Shown here in pieces: positions 51,517 through 60,570 of a stretch of DNA of 64,000 nucleotides (position 1 is the first letter of the stretch; each line of letters starts with the position of its first letter). This stretch comes from Nitrospirillum sp034653275 (GTDB taxonomy: Bacteria > Pseudomonadota > Alphaproteobacteria > Azospirillales > Azospirillaceae). The notes beneath the pieces are model-generated. The model saw only the letters and a program-made list of their open reading frames with translations. It made no database searches and had not been told where the DNA came from. The stretch covers positions 1,364,001 through 1,428,000 of the forward strand of contig NZ_JAYEES010000001.1 of the NCBI RefSeq assembly GCF_034653275.1. The letters are read 5' to 3'. A program made the position numbers and the translations under genes.

Positions 51517-52499
51517 TCACTTGCGCCATAGCGCGGCGCTGGCGCTGTAGACGGCACCACGGGCGCGATTGAGATTTCCGAGCGGCCGGAAGCTTTCGGG
51601 CGCGTTCCAAGGATTGAAGGCCAAGCCATCGACCCGGGCGGCCGCCTCCGTATCAAGGCCGGGGCGCCCCGGGATCACGAGGGTGGCGATGTCGATGGAC
51701 GGCGTGACGGCTTCGCGCCATTCGATGGCGCCGTCCTCGATCGGGGTCTGTTCCTCATCGACGAAGGGCTGCAGCGCCAATTTGAAGGTCACCGGGCCCT
51801 GGGCCAGGCGCGCGGCGAAATCGGCGTTGAGGTCGTCGGGTTCCTGTCCAACGGGCCGGGCGGCGTCATACGGCCAGGGCCGCAGGTTGAAGCGAATGGG
51901 CCCCGCCTCCCCCAAAGATAGGCGCCGCGGCTCCAGAACCGTTCGTGGGCCAGTCCCGGGGATTTGCGGGCGCCTTGCTGGATGTTTTCCAGCATGCGCG
52001 TTGTTTCCGCGGGTCCGAAATGCTCGACCAGGCGATCCCGCAGCGTGGCCCTGTCGCCGCTTGAGGCGATCATGGCGAACTCGACGAACTGACGCGCGTT
52101 GCGGGCGTGCGACACGGGGAAGCTCGTCATGAGCAGATCGTGGGCGCCACCGTCCGGGGTCGCGACACGAAGCGCCACCCCTCTCATATCCGGCGCCGCG
52201 TCCGGCTGGTGCGCCGCGCTGGCGTTGGAGAAACGGACGGTCGCCCCGAACTCCTTGCCGGCCTGGATATGGCCCTGGCAAAAGCGGACCGGCGCGTCTT
52301 CATCGATCAGCAGGCGCGCGTCCTCGATGCCGGCGATCTGCTTCGCATGGAGTGTTCGCTGGGGATGGTCCCATCCCGACTTGCGCCGGGTCGCTTCTTG
52401 AATGGACTGAAAGACTTCCGCGAAGCGCTGGAAACTCTCCTGTTCCGCTTCAACGGACCCGCCGTCGAAAACCTCGCGCCAGCGTTTCATATCGGTCAT
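51517..52499 (-). CDS. Catalase-family heme protein, frameshifted as sequenced
   Basis: Start at the ATG at 52499 (MTDMKRW). The N-terminal frame has HAKQIAGIEDARLLI and VRFSNASAAHQPD segments of the small catalase-like (SrpA-type) family. The frame breaks near 51910 after AYLWG. Adding one base to the five-C run at 51909-51913 joins it to a second frame that continues GEAGPIRFNLRPWP and ends at 51517, 327 aa in total, normal for the group. The second part has FNPWNAPESFRPLGNLNRAR, where the family has its conserved C-terminal region. It may remove peroxide made by the respiratory genes next to it. Confidence 0.8.
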
Positions 52500-52720
52500 C
52501 GCAAATCCCCTGATGGTGCGCCGGCCGCATGCTGGCGGCATCGTGCCCAAATGGATTGCAGCCCAATGCTGTGCCTTGGGAATTATTGTTGCCGGCGTCG
52601 GCGCCCCCACCGGCCCACGCAAGCAACGACTTCCAAGCCGGCGCAATGGGATGCAATCCCGGGGAAATCACTGCGAATAGCCTCTAGTCCGGATATTCAC
52701 CTCGCCTCCGGTTCCCCACG

Positions 52721-53005
52721 ATGCCCCACCCCCGTACCGCCCCGGACCGCTGGCTCGCCCCCGCCGGCGCCCTGCTCCTGTCGGGTTGCCTGTCCAGCTG
52801 CAACACCGCCCCAACCCAGAGCATTCTGGGATCATTCTTCCCGTCCTGGATGATCTGCTTCCTGATCGGGGCCGTCGCCTCGGTGGCAATTCGGCTCATC
52901 CTTTCCGCGGTTGGGATCGCGCGCGCGGTGCCGGCCGCCCTGCTTGTCCATCTGATCATGGCGGTCGCCATTTCCAGCGCGGTGTGGCTGCTATGGCAGG
53001 ACTAG
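52721..53005 (+). CDS. YtcA-family lipoprotein of an efflux operon
   Basis: 94 aa with a lipoprotein signal (LLLSGC, Cys near 24) and two membrane helices (FPSWMICFLIGAVASVAIRLI and AALLVHLIMAVAISSAVWLL). YtcA-type small proteins occur directly upstream of HlyD and FUSC genes and are thought to be accessory to those pumps. It overlaps the next gene by 13 bp. Confidence 0.75.
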   Translation: MPHPRTAPDRWLAPAGALLLSGCLSSCNTAPTQSILGSFFPSWMICFLIGAVASVAIRLILSAVGIARAVPAALLVHLIMAVAISSAVWLLWQD

Positions 53006-54048
53006 ACGCCGACATGCGGCCGCCCAGCGCCACCGAACGCCTGGTGGGAAAGGCCATCGCGGTGGTCACGGTGGCCCTGGCCGTCGGACTGGGCGCCGCC
53101 GTCCTTGTGCGCATCGGCAGCCGGCCGCGCACCCACGACGCGTTCCTGTACGCCGACAGCGCGGGCCTGGCCCCTGAGGTCAGCGGACGCATCCTCGACC
53201 TTAAAGTACGCGACAACCAGCGCGTCACCAAGGGCCAGGTTCTTGTAGTGATCGACCCGGAACCGTTCGAGTTGAGGGTTCGCCAGGCGCGCGCGCAGGT
53301 GGCGGCGCTCAAGGCGCAAATCGCGCTGACGGGGCGCCAGGTGGCTGGCCAGTCATCCGGCGCCGATGCCGCCGCGACCCAGGTCGGCCGCGCCCGGACC
53401 CAATACAAATTGGCGCAGGACACGCTCGACCGGCTTTCCCCGCTGCTGGGCAAGGGCTACGTCACCGCGCAGCAGGTCGATGAGGCCCGCACCAATGTGC
53501 AAACGGCGGCGGCCGCCTTGACCGCCGCCACCCAGCAGGCCCAGCAGGCGCGCCAGATGGTGGGCGACACCGACAGCCTCGAAGCGCAACTCGCCGGCGC
53601 CGAAGCCAGCGAGGCCCTGGCGGAGCGCGACCTGCGGCTGTCCACGGTGGTGGCCCCCTTCGATGGGTTGGTGGTCGGGCTGGATATCGCCGCTGGCGCC
53701 TACGCGGTCGCCGGCCACCCGCTGTTCACCCTGGTCAAGGCCAACGAATGGTATGCGGTGGCCAATTTCCGGGAAACCGAGCTGCCCGCCGTCGCCGCCG
53801 GCGACGATGCCACGATCTGGATGATGATGGACAACGGCCGGCCCCTGCAGGGTAAGGTCGACAGCATCGGCTGGGGCGTCCGGCCCGAGGATGGCGGCGG
53901 CCCGTCCTTGCCATCGGTGGGCCGTACCCTGAGCTGGGTGGTGGTGGCGCAGCGCTTCCCCGTCCGCATTCGCCTGACCGAACCGCCGGAATCGCTGATG
54001 CGCATCGGTGAAACGGTGACCGTCGTGGTGCGGCATGGCCACCACTGA
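52993..54048 (+). CDS. HlyD/EmrA-type membrane-fusion (periplasmic adaptor) protein
   Basis: 351 aa from the ATG at 52993 (MAGLDAD); 53014 is an alternative. One N-terminal helix (about 20-42), a biotinyl-lipoyl-like half (PEVSGRILDLKVRDNQRVTKGQVL), a long coiled coil (about 90-210) and the returning beta-barrel (APFDGLVVGLDIAAGAYA). It links the FUSC pump to the outer-membrane factor encoded two genes downstream. It overlaps the FUSC gene by 14 bp. Confidence 0.92.
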   Translation: MAGLDADMRPPSATERLVGKAIAVVTVALAVGLGAAVLVRIGSRPRTHDAFLYADSAGLAPEVSGRILDLKVRDNQRVTKGQVLVVIDPEPFELRVRQARAQVAALKAQIALTGRQVAGQSSGADAAATQVGRARTQYKLAQDTLDRLSPLLGKGYVTAQQVDEARTNVQTAAAALTAATQQAQQARQMVGDTDSLEAQLAGAEASEALAERDLRLSTVVAPFDGLVVGLDIAAGAYAVAGHPLFTLVKANEWYAVANFRETELPAVAAGDDATIWMMMDNGRPLQGKVDSIGWGVRPEDGGGPSLPSVGRTLSWVVVAQRFPVRIRLTEPPESLMRIGETVTVVVRHGHH

Positions 54049-55984
54049 CCAGCCAGCCCTGTTCGCCTTTCTGCGCGCCGAGCTGGCGCCACGGCCGGGG
54101 CGGATAGGCCAAGTCTTCCGCATCGCCGTGACCTGTACGGTCGTCGTGGTCATCGGCCAGATTTTCCAGGTGCCGCTGACCCCCTATATGGCCTACGCGG
54201 TGTTCCTGGTCAGCGGCAGCGAGGCGGCCAGCACGCTGATGGTCGGCCTGGTGGCGGCGCTGGCTTTCACCCTCGCCGTTGGGCTGTCGTTGCTGTTTTA
54301 CGTCCTTGACGCGTCGGAGCCCGCCCTCCGCATTCCGCTGATGGCGTTGAGCACCTTTGCCGGCATGTACCTGGTGCGTGTCATGACGCTGGGGCCGGTG
54401 ATGTTTCTGGCCAGCTTCGTCCTCGTCCTGTCCCAGACCCTGATCGACGAAATCCCGAACCTTGAGGCCTTGACCCATACGGTGCTGTGGCTGTGGGTCG
54501 TGGTGATGATCCCGGTGATGGCAACCATCCTGGTCAATCTGCTGGCGGGGGAAGATCCCGGGCGCCTGGCACGGCGTTCCGCCCACGATTTGCTCAAGGC
54601 CTTGGCGGACGCCCTTCGACACGGTGATTTCCCCGGTCTGGCCGCACGACGGGAAGAGGCGGTCACCCTTATGGAAATGCGCCAAAAGGCAGCCTTCCTG
54701 AAACCCGGCCTGCACGGCCGGGATGCCCTGGACAGCATGCTGATCGAGACTGTGGCGGAACTGCTCGCCCTCTGTCCCCTGCTGCCCCAGCAGATGCCCG
54801 CCGCGATCCGGCTGCCCTGGGCGGCGGTGGCGGAAGACTGCGCGATCTTCCTATCCGGCGGGCCGCCGCCAAAGCCGCTCGCCAGCACGTCGCCCACGCC
54901 GGATTTGACGCCGGACGCGACCGCGGTCGTGACCGCGTTCCACACGGCGATGATGCGGCTGCGGGACGGGCTGTCCCGGCGGGATTCAAGACATGCGGCC
55001 GTGCCGAAGCAGCGGAAGCCTCTCTTTGTCCGCGATGCCTTCAGCAACCCGTCGCACGCGCGATTTGCCCTGAAGACCGCCTTGGCCGCCATGGTCTGCT
55101 ACATCGCCTATAACTTGGTGGATTGGCCCGGCATCGATACGGCGATCACCACCTGCTTTTTCGTGGCCCTCGGAAGCTTGGGCGAAACCATGCACAAGCT
55201 GACGCTGCGCCTCAGCGGAGCGATCCTGGGCGGCCTGCTGGGTGGGATATGCGTGGTTTTCATCCTGCCCCATATGACCGACATCGGACAGCTGTCGTTG
55301 CTGATCCTAGGGGGCGCCGCCCTGGGCGCCTGGGTTTCAACCAGCAGCGCCCGGCTGTCCTACGCCGGCATGCAGCTGGCCTTCGCCTTTTTCCTCACCG
55401 TGCTGCAGGGCTATGCCCCGTCAACCGACCTCACCATCCCACGGGACCGTATCGCCGGCATTCTGCTTGGCAACGTGGTGATGTCCCTCGTCTTCAGTCT
55501 GTTGTGGCCGGTCAGCGCCACGGACCGGGTCCGAGCCTCCGTCGCCGAAGCCTTGCGCGCCTTGGCCGGGCTGTTGAGTTCCGCCACGCCGGGGACGCGG
55601 CTGGCCGCCATCCGCGCCCTCGGCGCCGCTCACCGCTTCACGGGCCTTGCCATGTTTGAATTGGATACCCTGCCAAAGCGCGCGCTGCGGCGGCATGACG
55701 TGCTGACCCTCGCTTCCCTGGACCGTATCGCCGCCGCGACCTTCACCATCGCCGAGCAGGCCGCGAGCCCCGCCGCGGAACCCGCCGACGCCGCGGCCGC
55801 CGGCTGGCTGGTCGCCAGCGCCGACCGGGTCATGACGGGCGCCCCCGTCCAGCCACCGCCCCCGCAGACGGCGGCGGATCTGGAAGGGCTGCTCGCCGTA
55901 ACCCCAGCGGACGACCGCATCCCGCTTCAAGCCCGCAAATTGCTCCTGCAGCAAATTGCCCTCGCAACCGACGCCAGGAGTTGA
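54035..55984 (+). CDS. FUSC-family inner-membrane transporter (MdtO/AaeB-like)
   Basis: 649 aa with two blocks of about five helices each (about 25-175 and 345-480) separated by a cytoplasmic domain. This is the duplicated topology of the fusaric acid resistance/aromatic acid exporter family. Family segments RFALKTALAAMVCYIAY and TTCFFVALGSLGETMHKLTLR are seen. Probably exports aromatic or weak acids. It is in the middle of the efflux operon. Confidence 0.9.
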   Translation: MATTDQPALFAFLRAELAPRPGRIGQVFRIAVTCTVVVVIGQIFQVPLTPYMAYAVFLVSGSEAASTLMVGLVAALAFTLAVGLSLLFYVLDASEPALRIPLMALSTFAGMYLVRVMTLGPVMFLASFVLVLSQTLIDEIPNLEALTHTVLWLWVVVMIPVMATILVNLLAGEDPGRLARRSAHDLLKALADALRHGDFPGLAARREEAVTLMEMRQKAAFLKPGLHGRDALDSMLIETVAELLALCPLLPQQMPAAIRLPWAAVAEDCAIFLSGGPPPKPLASTSPTPDLTPDATAVVTAFHTAMMRLRDGLSRRDSRHAAVPKQRKPLFVRDAFSNPSHARFALKTALAAMVCYIAYNLVDWPGIDTAITTCFFVALGSLGETMHKLTLRLSGAILGGLLGGICVVFILPHMTDIGQLSLLILGGAALGAWVSTSSARLSYAGMQLAFAFFLTVLQGYAPSTDLTIPRDRIAGILLGNVVMSLVFSLLWPVSATDRVRASVAEALRALAGLLSSATPGTRLAAIRALGAAHRFTGLAMFELDTLPKRALRRHDVLTLASLDRIAAATFTIAEQAASPAAEPADAAAAGWLVASADRVMTGAPVQPPPPQTAADLEGLLAVTPADDRIPLQARKLLLQQIALATDARS

Positions 55985-55990
55985 ACAGCC

Positions 55991-57445
55991 GTGCTGTACC
56001 TCCGCACCGCCCTTCTCCTCTGCCCCCTGCTCGTTTCCGCCTGCGCCACCGACAGGCTGGATCTGGCCCCGTCCAGTCCGGATCGCCCCATTCTGCTGCC
56101 GACGGATTATTCGGCGCAGGCGGCACCAAGCCCAACGATGCGTCCTGAGGCTACGGACATCGTTCTGTCGTCGGTGATGGTCGACCCGTCCCGGCATTAC
56201 GATCTGCCCGCCCTGATCGATCTTTCCCAACGCAACAACCCCGATACCCGTATCGCCTGGGAAAGGGCCCGCCAGGCGGCGCTGGGGGTCGGCCTCGCGG
56301 AAGCCGCCTACCTGCCGCAGATTTCGGCGGAGGCGATCGGTGGGATCCAGCACACCCCGCTTCCGGCGCCGACCTCTTTGATTCCGAAAGGATACTTCAC
56401 CAGCAACAGCCGAGAGCTGGTTCCGGCGCTGACGGCCAAGTGGCTGTTGTTCGATTTCGGCCAGCGCGCCGGCGCGGTTGACGAGGCCAAGGCCAATTCA
56501 TTCGTCACCAACGTCTCCTTCAACGGCGTCCACCAGCGGCTGATCTATGAGGTGAGCCGCGACTATTTCGCCCTCGGCGCCGCCCGTGGCCGGCTCAAGG
56601 TGGCGCAGAAGGCCCTGGATAACGCGCTGGTGGTCCAGGAAGCGACCCAAGGGAAGCAGAACAACGGCCTGGCCACCGTGGTCGCCCTGCACCAGGCGGA
56701 ACGGGAAACGGCCCAGACGCGTTTCAATCTCGAACGGGCGCGTGGTGCCGAGCGTGCCGCCTACACCGCGTTGATGGTCAGCCTGGGCCTGCCGCCCTCG
56801 GAACCGCTGCAAACCACCGACAGTTCGGAATTGCCCCTGCCGGCGCTTCCCTCGGGAGATATCGAGCAGATGATCCGCGAGGCGCTGGATGCCCGTCCCG
56901 ACATGCTGGCCGCCCTGGGAAAGGTTCGTGCCGCCGAGGGGCGCATCCGGTCGGCGAAAGCCACCTACTATCCGACCATCGGCATCGACACCAAGGTCTA
57001 TGAAAACGTGGGCCAGCTGAGTTCGCAGGGCCGCCCCTACAGCACCGTCAATCTCCCCGGCTCCTCATTTCTGCTGAGGATCAGTTTGCCGCTCTACGAC
57101 GGCGGCGTGCGCGATGCCAAGGTGGCGCAAGCCAATTCCGAACTGGCCGCCGCCCATTGGGAATTGGACCGCACCCGCGACACCGCCTCCAAACAGGTGA
57201 TCGACGCCTTTGACGCGCTGAAGACCAGCTTCGCCGAATACCAGGCGGCCGTGGTTCTCACCAAGGCGGCACAGACCGCTTATGATTCCGCCCTCGAAGC
57301 CTATCGTCATGGTGTCGGGACCTACACCGAACTGGTGAACTCGGAAACGTCGCTCGCCCGCGCCCAGTCGGACAAGGAGGACGCGCATGCCAATGTCTTC
57401 ACCGCCGCCGCCGCGCTGGCCTTCGCGACGGGTTCGATGCCATGA
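55991..57445 (+). CDS. NodT/TolC-type outer-membrane efflux lipoprotein
   Basis: 484 aa. It begins with a GTG at 55991, 6 bp after the FUSC stop, with AGGAG 10 bases upstream. The lipobox is LLVSAC (Cys18). Two repeats of the outer-membrane efflux domain follow, with long coiled-coil helices. It is the exit duct of the pump. The convergent AraC gene follows 49 bp later. Confidence 0.9.
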   Translation: MLYLRTALLLCPLLVSACATDRLDLAPSSPDRPILLPTDYSAQAAPSPTMRPEATDIVLSSVMVDPSRHYDLPALIDLSQRNNPDTRIAWERARQAALGVGLAEAAYLPQISAEAIGGIQHTPLPAPTSLIPKGYFTSNSRELVPALTAKWLLFDFGQRAGAVDEAKANSFVTNVSFNGVHQRLIYEVSRDYFALGAARGRLKVAQKALDNALVVQEATQGKQNNGLATVVALHQAERETAQTRFNLERARGAERAAYTALMVSLGLPPSEPLQTTDSSELPLPALPSGDIEQMIREALDARPDMLAALGKVRAAEGRIRSAKATYYPTIGIDTKVYENVGQLSSQGRPYSTVNLPGSSFLLRISLPLYDGGVRDAKVAQANSELAAAHWELDRTRDTASKQVIDAFDALKTSFAEYQAAVVLTKAAQTAYDSALEAYRHGVGTYTELVNSETSLARAQSDKEDAHANVFTAAAALAFATGSMP

Positions 57446-57494
57446 AAGAAGCAAACGCGGCGCATGATGGTCGCTTCGATCACGACGCGCCTCG

Positions 57495-58433
57495 CTAGTT
57501 GGAACTGGGCGGCGGGAAACGTCGTCCGTTTTCCCGCGCATAGACGGCCGGTGTGCAGCCGGCGTGATGGCGGAAGCGGCGCGTGAAATGGCTTTGGTCG
57601 GAAAAGCCCACCGCGTAGGCGATGTCCGCGAGCGGCAGATCGGCGGCCCGAACCATCTCCTTCGCCCGCTCGATCCTCAGCCGTTCCAGATATCTCATCG
57701 GGGACATCCCCACTTCCTTCTTGAAGATCTTGACCAGATGGAAGCGGTTCACACCCGCCGCCTCGGCAAGTTCGGCGAGCGTGATCTTCTCCATGCCGCG
57801 ATCCTCGACATAAGCGAGGGCGCGCCTGACGGCGGAAGAGGACGGCGCCGCCAGGGGCATGTCCACCGCGTGCACGTCGGCGCTGTAACTACGGACCAGA
57901 TGAACCGACAGCGCGACAGACAGGGACTCGATCAGGAGATCCTGAGCTGGATGCGGCGCCCGCCCCAGTTCCAGCGACAGCATTTCGCCCAGGCGGGCCA
58001 GCCAGGGATCACGCGTCCGGAAATTGCTGAGGAAACGGGGCCTCGGCGCCGTTCCGATGCGCCTGCAGGCATCAGCCGCCTGTGTCAGATGATCCGGCAT
58101 CAGGCCTATTCTGATGTGCTGGGGCAGCAGGCCCCGGAAGCGGGTTTCATATCCTGCCGGCATCAACGTCGCCTCGCCACAGAGGCTGGGGCTTTCATAG
58201 ATTTTACCGAGCCGCTCCTGCAAGACCTCCGACGAGCGCCCCAGTGAGACGGTAATAATGTGATGGTCGCGCGGTGGCATGAACTGGCTGCCGTCCATGT
58301 AATAGTCGCCATATTCGTCCAGGGAAATTCCTTCCCACAACCTGCCGGCGCTGGTGGCGCGCAGGGGACGGTCACTGAGTTGCTGGCGGGCCTGCTCGAA
58401 ATTGACCGCCTTCGGAGTTTGTCTGGCCGACAT
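57495..58433 (-). CDS. AraC-family regulator next to the efflux operon
   Basis: 312 aa from the ATG at 58433 (MSARQTPKAV) with GAGGATC upstream. The C-terminus has the two AraC helix-turn-helix units: LAELAEAAGVNRFHLVKIFK and LADIAYAVGFSDQSHFTRRFR. The N-terminal half has an AraC-binding-like sensor region. It is convergent to the efflux genes. Whether it controls them is open, as it would have to act in trans. Confidence 0.9.
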   Translation of the reverse strand: MSARQTPKAVNFEQARQQLSDRPLRATSAGRLWEGISLDEYGDYYMDGSQFMPPRDHHIITVSLGRSSEVLQERLGKIYESPSLCGEATLMPAGYETRFRGLLPQHIRIGLMPDHLTQAADACRRIGTAPRPRFLSNFRTRDPWLARLGEMLSLELGRAPHPAQDLLIESLSVALSVHLVRSYSADVHAVDMPLAAPSSSAVRRALAYVEDRGMEKITLAELAEAAGVNRFHLVKIFKKEVGMSPMRYLERLRIERAKEMVRAADLPLADIAYAVGFSDQSHFTRRFRHHAGCTPAVYARENGRRFPPPSSN

Positions 58434-59035
58434 GGACTGGGATCCTCTACCGCGAACCTGTCCGGAAGGCAGGCGGCAATCAGTTGAAATACGGAAGAGG
58501 TTCACGCTCAATCTGACAGCTGCGTTTTCAGGGCAGATGCTGGAAGAAGCGCGTCGTCCCGACGCTGCGGCGCACCAATTTGCACTTCCTCGGCGGCTTT
58601 CGCGGTTTCCCAGCAGTGTGCAACCGCGTTCTGCCGGGGCGCCAGCCCCCCGAATGGATATGCAGTTCGTCATATCCGCTCACCCGCCATTTTACCATGG
58701 GAACGGCTGGTCGTCTGGGGTCGCGCGCGCCATCACGGCGCGCGCCATGGAAACGCCAATAACATTCCACCGCCGCATAAGTCGTCCGCCTTATTTCATG
58801 ATTCTCAAGAAAAAAGGCGCGTCTGCACCCTTCCACAATTTGCGGCCAAGCGGGCCAATAAGCTTCAATCTTTCTCATAAACCGAACTGTTAGGCTGACC
58901 ACCTGCCTGATACCGGCTTTCAAATTTTCGTGTACCCGATCCGAAAAACTCATATATCGTTCGCTATCTGGATAGCGCGCGCTATGCGCCGTTCCGTGTT
59001 TTTGCGAATGCGATGTGAGGTTGTGAGAGGACAAT
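58434..59035. other. Intergenic region between two regulator genes, no gene recognised
   Basis: About 600 bp without a frame that looks coding on either strand: frames here lack recognisable motifs and are rich in Arg, Pro and Ser. The composition is lower in GC than neighbours near 58790-58990. It holds the palindromic element at 58962-58977 and the ribosome site of the next gene (GAGAGGA). Confidence 0.5.
58962..58977. promoter_or_regulatory. Palindrome upstream of the winged-helix/ATPase regulator
   Basis: CGCTATC-TG-GATAGCG, a perfect 7-bp inverted repeat, followed by a third overlapping half-site CGCTATG at 58979-58985. It lies about 60 bp before the regulator's start, a suitable operator position for autoregulation or control by a neighbouring regulator. 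Confidence 0.5.
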
Positions 59036-60532
59036 ATGATGGCGTTCGCCTCTCGACTTGCGGTCGGCAGCCTTGGGGATCACGGCACCGGCGACGAACT
59101 GCTCTTCGGCCCCTTCCGCCTATCGCGCCCCGAAAGGCGCCTGGAGCGGGACGGCAAGCTTGTTCCGCTGGGCGGCCGCGCACTCGACGTCCTTTTTGCC
59201 TTGGTGGAACGCGCCGGCCGGGTGGTCAGCAAAGCTGAACTCACCCGTGCCGTCTGGCCGAACATGATCGTCGAAGAGGGGAATCTGCGGTTCCATATCG
59301 TCGCCTTGCGCAAGGCGCTGGGCGACACCGCGCAGGACGGCCGGTACCTCACCACCGTCGCGGGGCGCGGCTATTGCTTCACCGCCACCGCGACGCCGTC
59401 ACCCGATATGCCGTTGGCCACCATGGCCGTCCGGGCACCCCAACTGCCTCTCCGCACACGCCGCGTCATCGGCGTCGATGAGGCGGCCGTGGATGCCAGC
59501 AACGAACTGCTGGCCCGCCGCTTTCTGACCTTGGTCGGGCCGCCGGGCATCGGCAAGACGACCTTGGCGGTCAAATTGGGCCATGACCTTCTGGAACATT
59601 TTCCTGATGGCGTCGCCTTTGTCGAACTCGGCGCCCTTCGCGGCACTGCCTTGGTCCCTGCCGCCATCGCGGCGGCGGCGGGCCAGCCCTTGCCGGCGGA
59701 CAACCCGCTGGACCATCTGATGGCGATTTTCCGCGACCGCAGAATGCTGTTGCTTCTTGATAGCTGTGAACACGTCATCGATGTCGTCGCCGACCTGGCC
59801 GAAAAGCTATTCAGCAGCCTTCCGGAACTGAGCATCCTCGCGACAAGCCGGGAATCACTGAGAGCGGAGGGGGAACACGTCTTCCGGCTGTTTCCGCTGG
59901 CTTGCCCGCCCCCGACACTTCCGCCCTCAAGCGAAGCCGCCCTGCGTTACTCGGCGGTGGAATTCTTCGTCGATCGGGTCCAGGCCAATCAGCTGGGCTT
60001 TCAATTATCAGACGACGATACGCCCTTAGTCGGCGAGATATGCCGCAAGCTCGATGGCATTCCCCTGGCGCTGGAATTAGCCGCCGGTCGTGTTCCAGCC
60101 TATGGCATCAGGCAAACGGCCGCCCTTCTGGATGGGCATTTCCGCCTGCTGTGGGAGGGGCGACGGACCGCCCCTCCCCGGCTTCAGACCTTGAGCGCGG
60201 CGCTCGACTGGAGCTATGAGTTGCTGAATGAGCCGGAGCGTGCCGTGCTTCGGCGCATTTCCACCTTCATGGGTTACTTCACGCTGGAAGACGTGATCGC
60301 CGTCGCCGGCTTTGGTGATTCCGACGACTACTCGGTGGTGGGCATCCTGGCCAACCTGGTTGCGAAATCGCTGGTGGCGCTGCACGAAACGCCGCATGGC
60401 GTCCGCTATCGGCTACTCGACACCACCCGCGTTTACGGTTTGGCCAAGATCGAGGCGACGGATGAGGCGCGGACCGTGGCCGGCAGCCATGCGCGCTTCT
60501 CTTACTCTTCCGGCGTCCAAGCGACAGGTTGA
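59036..60532 (+). CDS. Winged-helix (OmpR-type) regulator with ATPase domain, C-terminally shortened
   Basis: 498 aa. An N-terminal Trans_reg_C winged helix (about 20-115, RALDVLFALVERAGRVVSKAEL ... TVAGRGYCF) is followed by an NB-ARC/AAA-like ATPase with Walker A GPPGIGKTT near 168 and the hhhhD-type LLLLDSCEH near 237. Relatives are usually about 900 aa with a C-terminal helical-repeat region. Here the protein stops after HARFSYSSGVQATG and the next frame leads into the TetR gene. No single-base repair restores similarity, so this is likely a true truncation. Confidence 0.75.
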   Translation: MMAFASRLAVGSLGDHGTGDELLFGPFRLSRPERRLERDGKLVPLGGRALDVLFALVERAGRVVSKAELTRAVWPNMIVEEGNLRFHIVALRKALGDTAQDGRYLTTVAGRGYCFTATATPSPDMPLATMAVRAPQLPLRTRRVIGVDEAAVDASNELLARRFLTLVGPPGIGKTTLAVKLGHDLLEHFPDGVAFVELGALRGTALVPAAIAAAAGQPLPADNPLDHLMAIFRDRRMLLLLDSCEHVIDVVADLAEKLFSSLPELSILATSRESLRAEGEHVFRLFPLACPPPTLPPSSEAALRYSAVEFFVDRVQANQLGFQLSDDDTPLVGEICRKLDGIPLALELAAGRVPAYGIRQTAALLDGHFRLLWEGRRTAPPRLQTLSAALDWSYELLNEPERAVLRRISTFMGYFTLEDVIAVAGFGDSDDYSVVGILANLVAKSLVALHETPHGVRYRLLDTTRVYGLAKIEATDEARTVAGSHARFSYSSGVQATG

Positions 60533-60570
60533 GGGTTGTCGGCACCTCGATTGTGCTTCATGAGTCGGCC

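Noticed and set aside
209..51913. Programmed ribosomal frameshifting at the six G/C runs
   Set aside because: The genes are unrelated, no stimulatory structure or conserved slippery heptamer was apparent, and all six need the same change (one base more). Base-calling error is simpler.
58528..59034. A 168-codon minus-strand frame in the 58.4-59.0 kb gap
   Set aside because: No recognisable domain, Arg/Pro-rich composition and no ribosome site; treated as non-coding.
60529..60570. TTG start of the TetR gene giving 14 extra residues
   Set aside because: The ATG at 60571 gives a normal TetR N-terminus; the extension overlaps the end of the previous gene and has no ribosome site.
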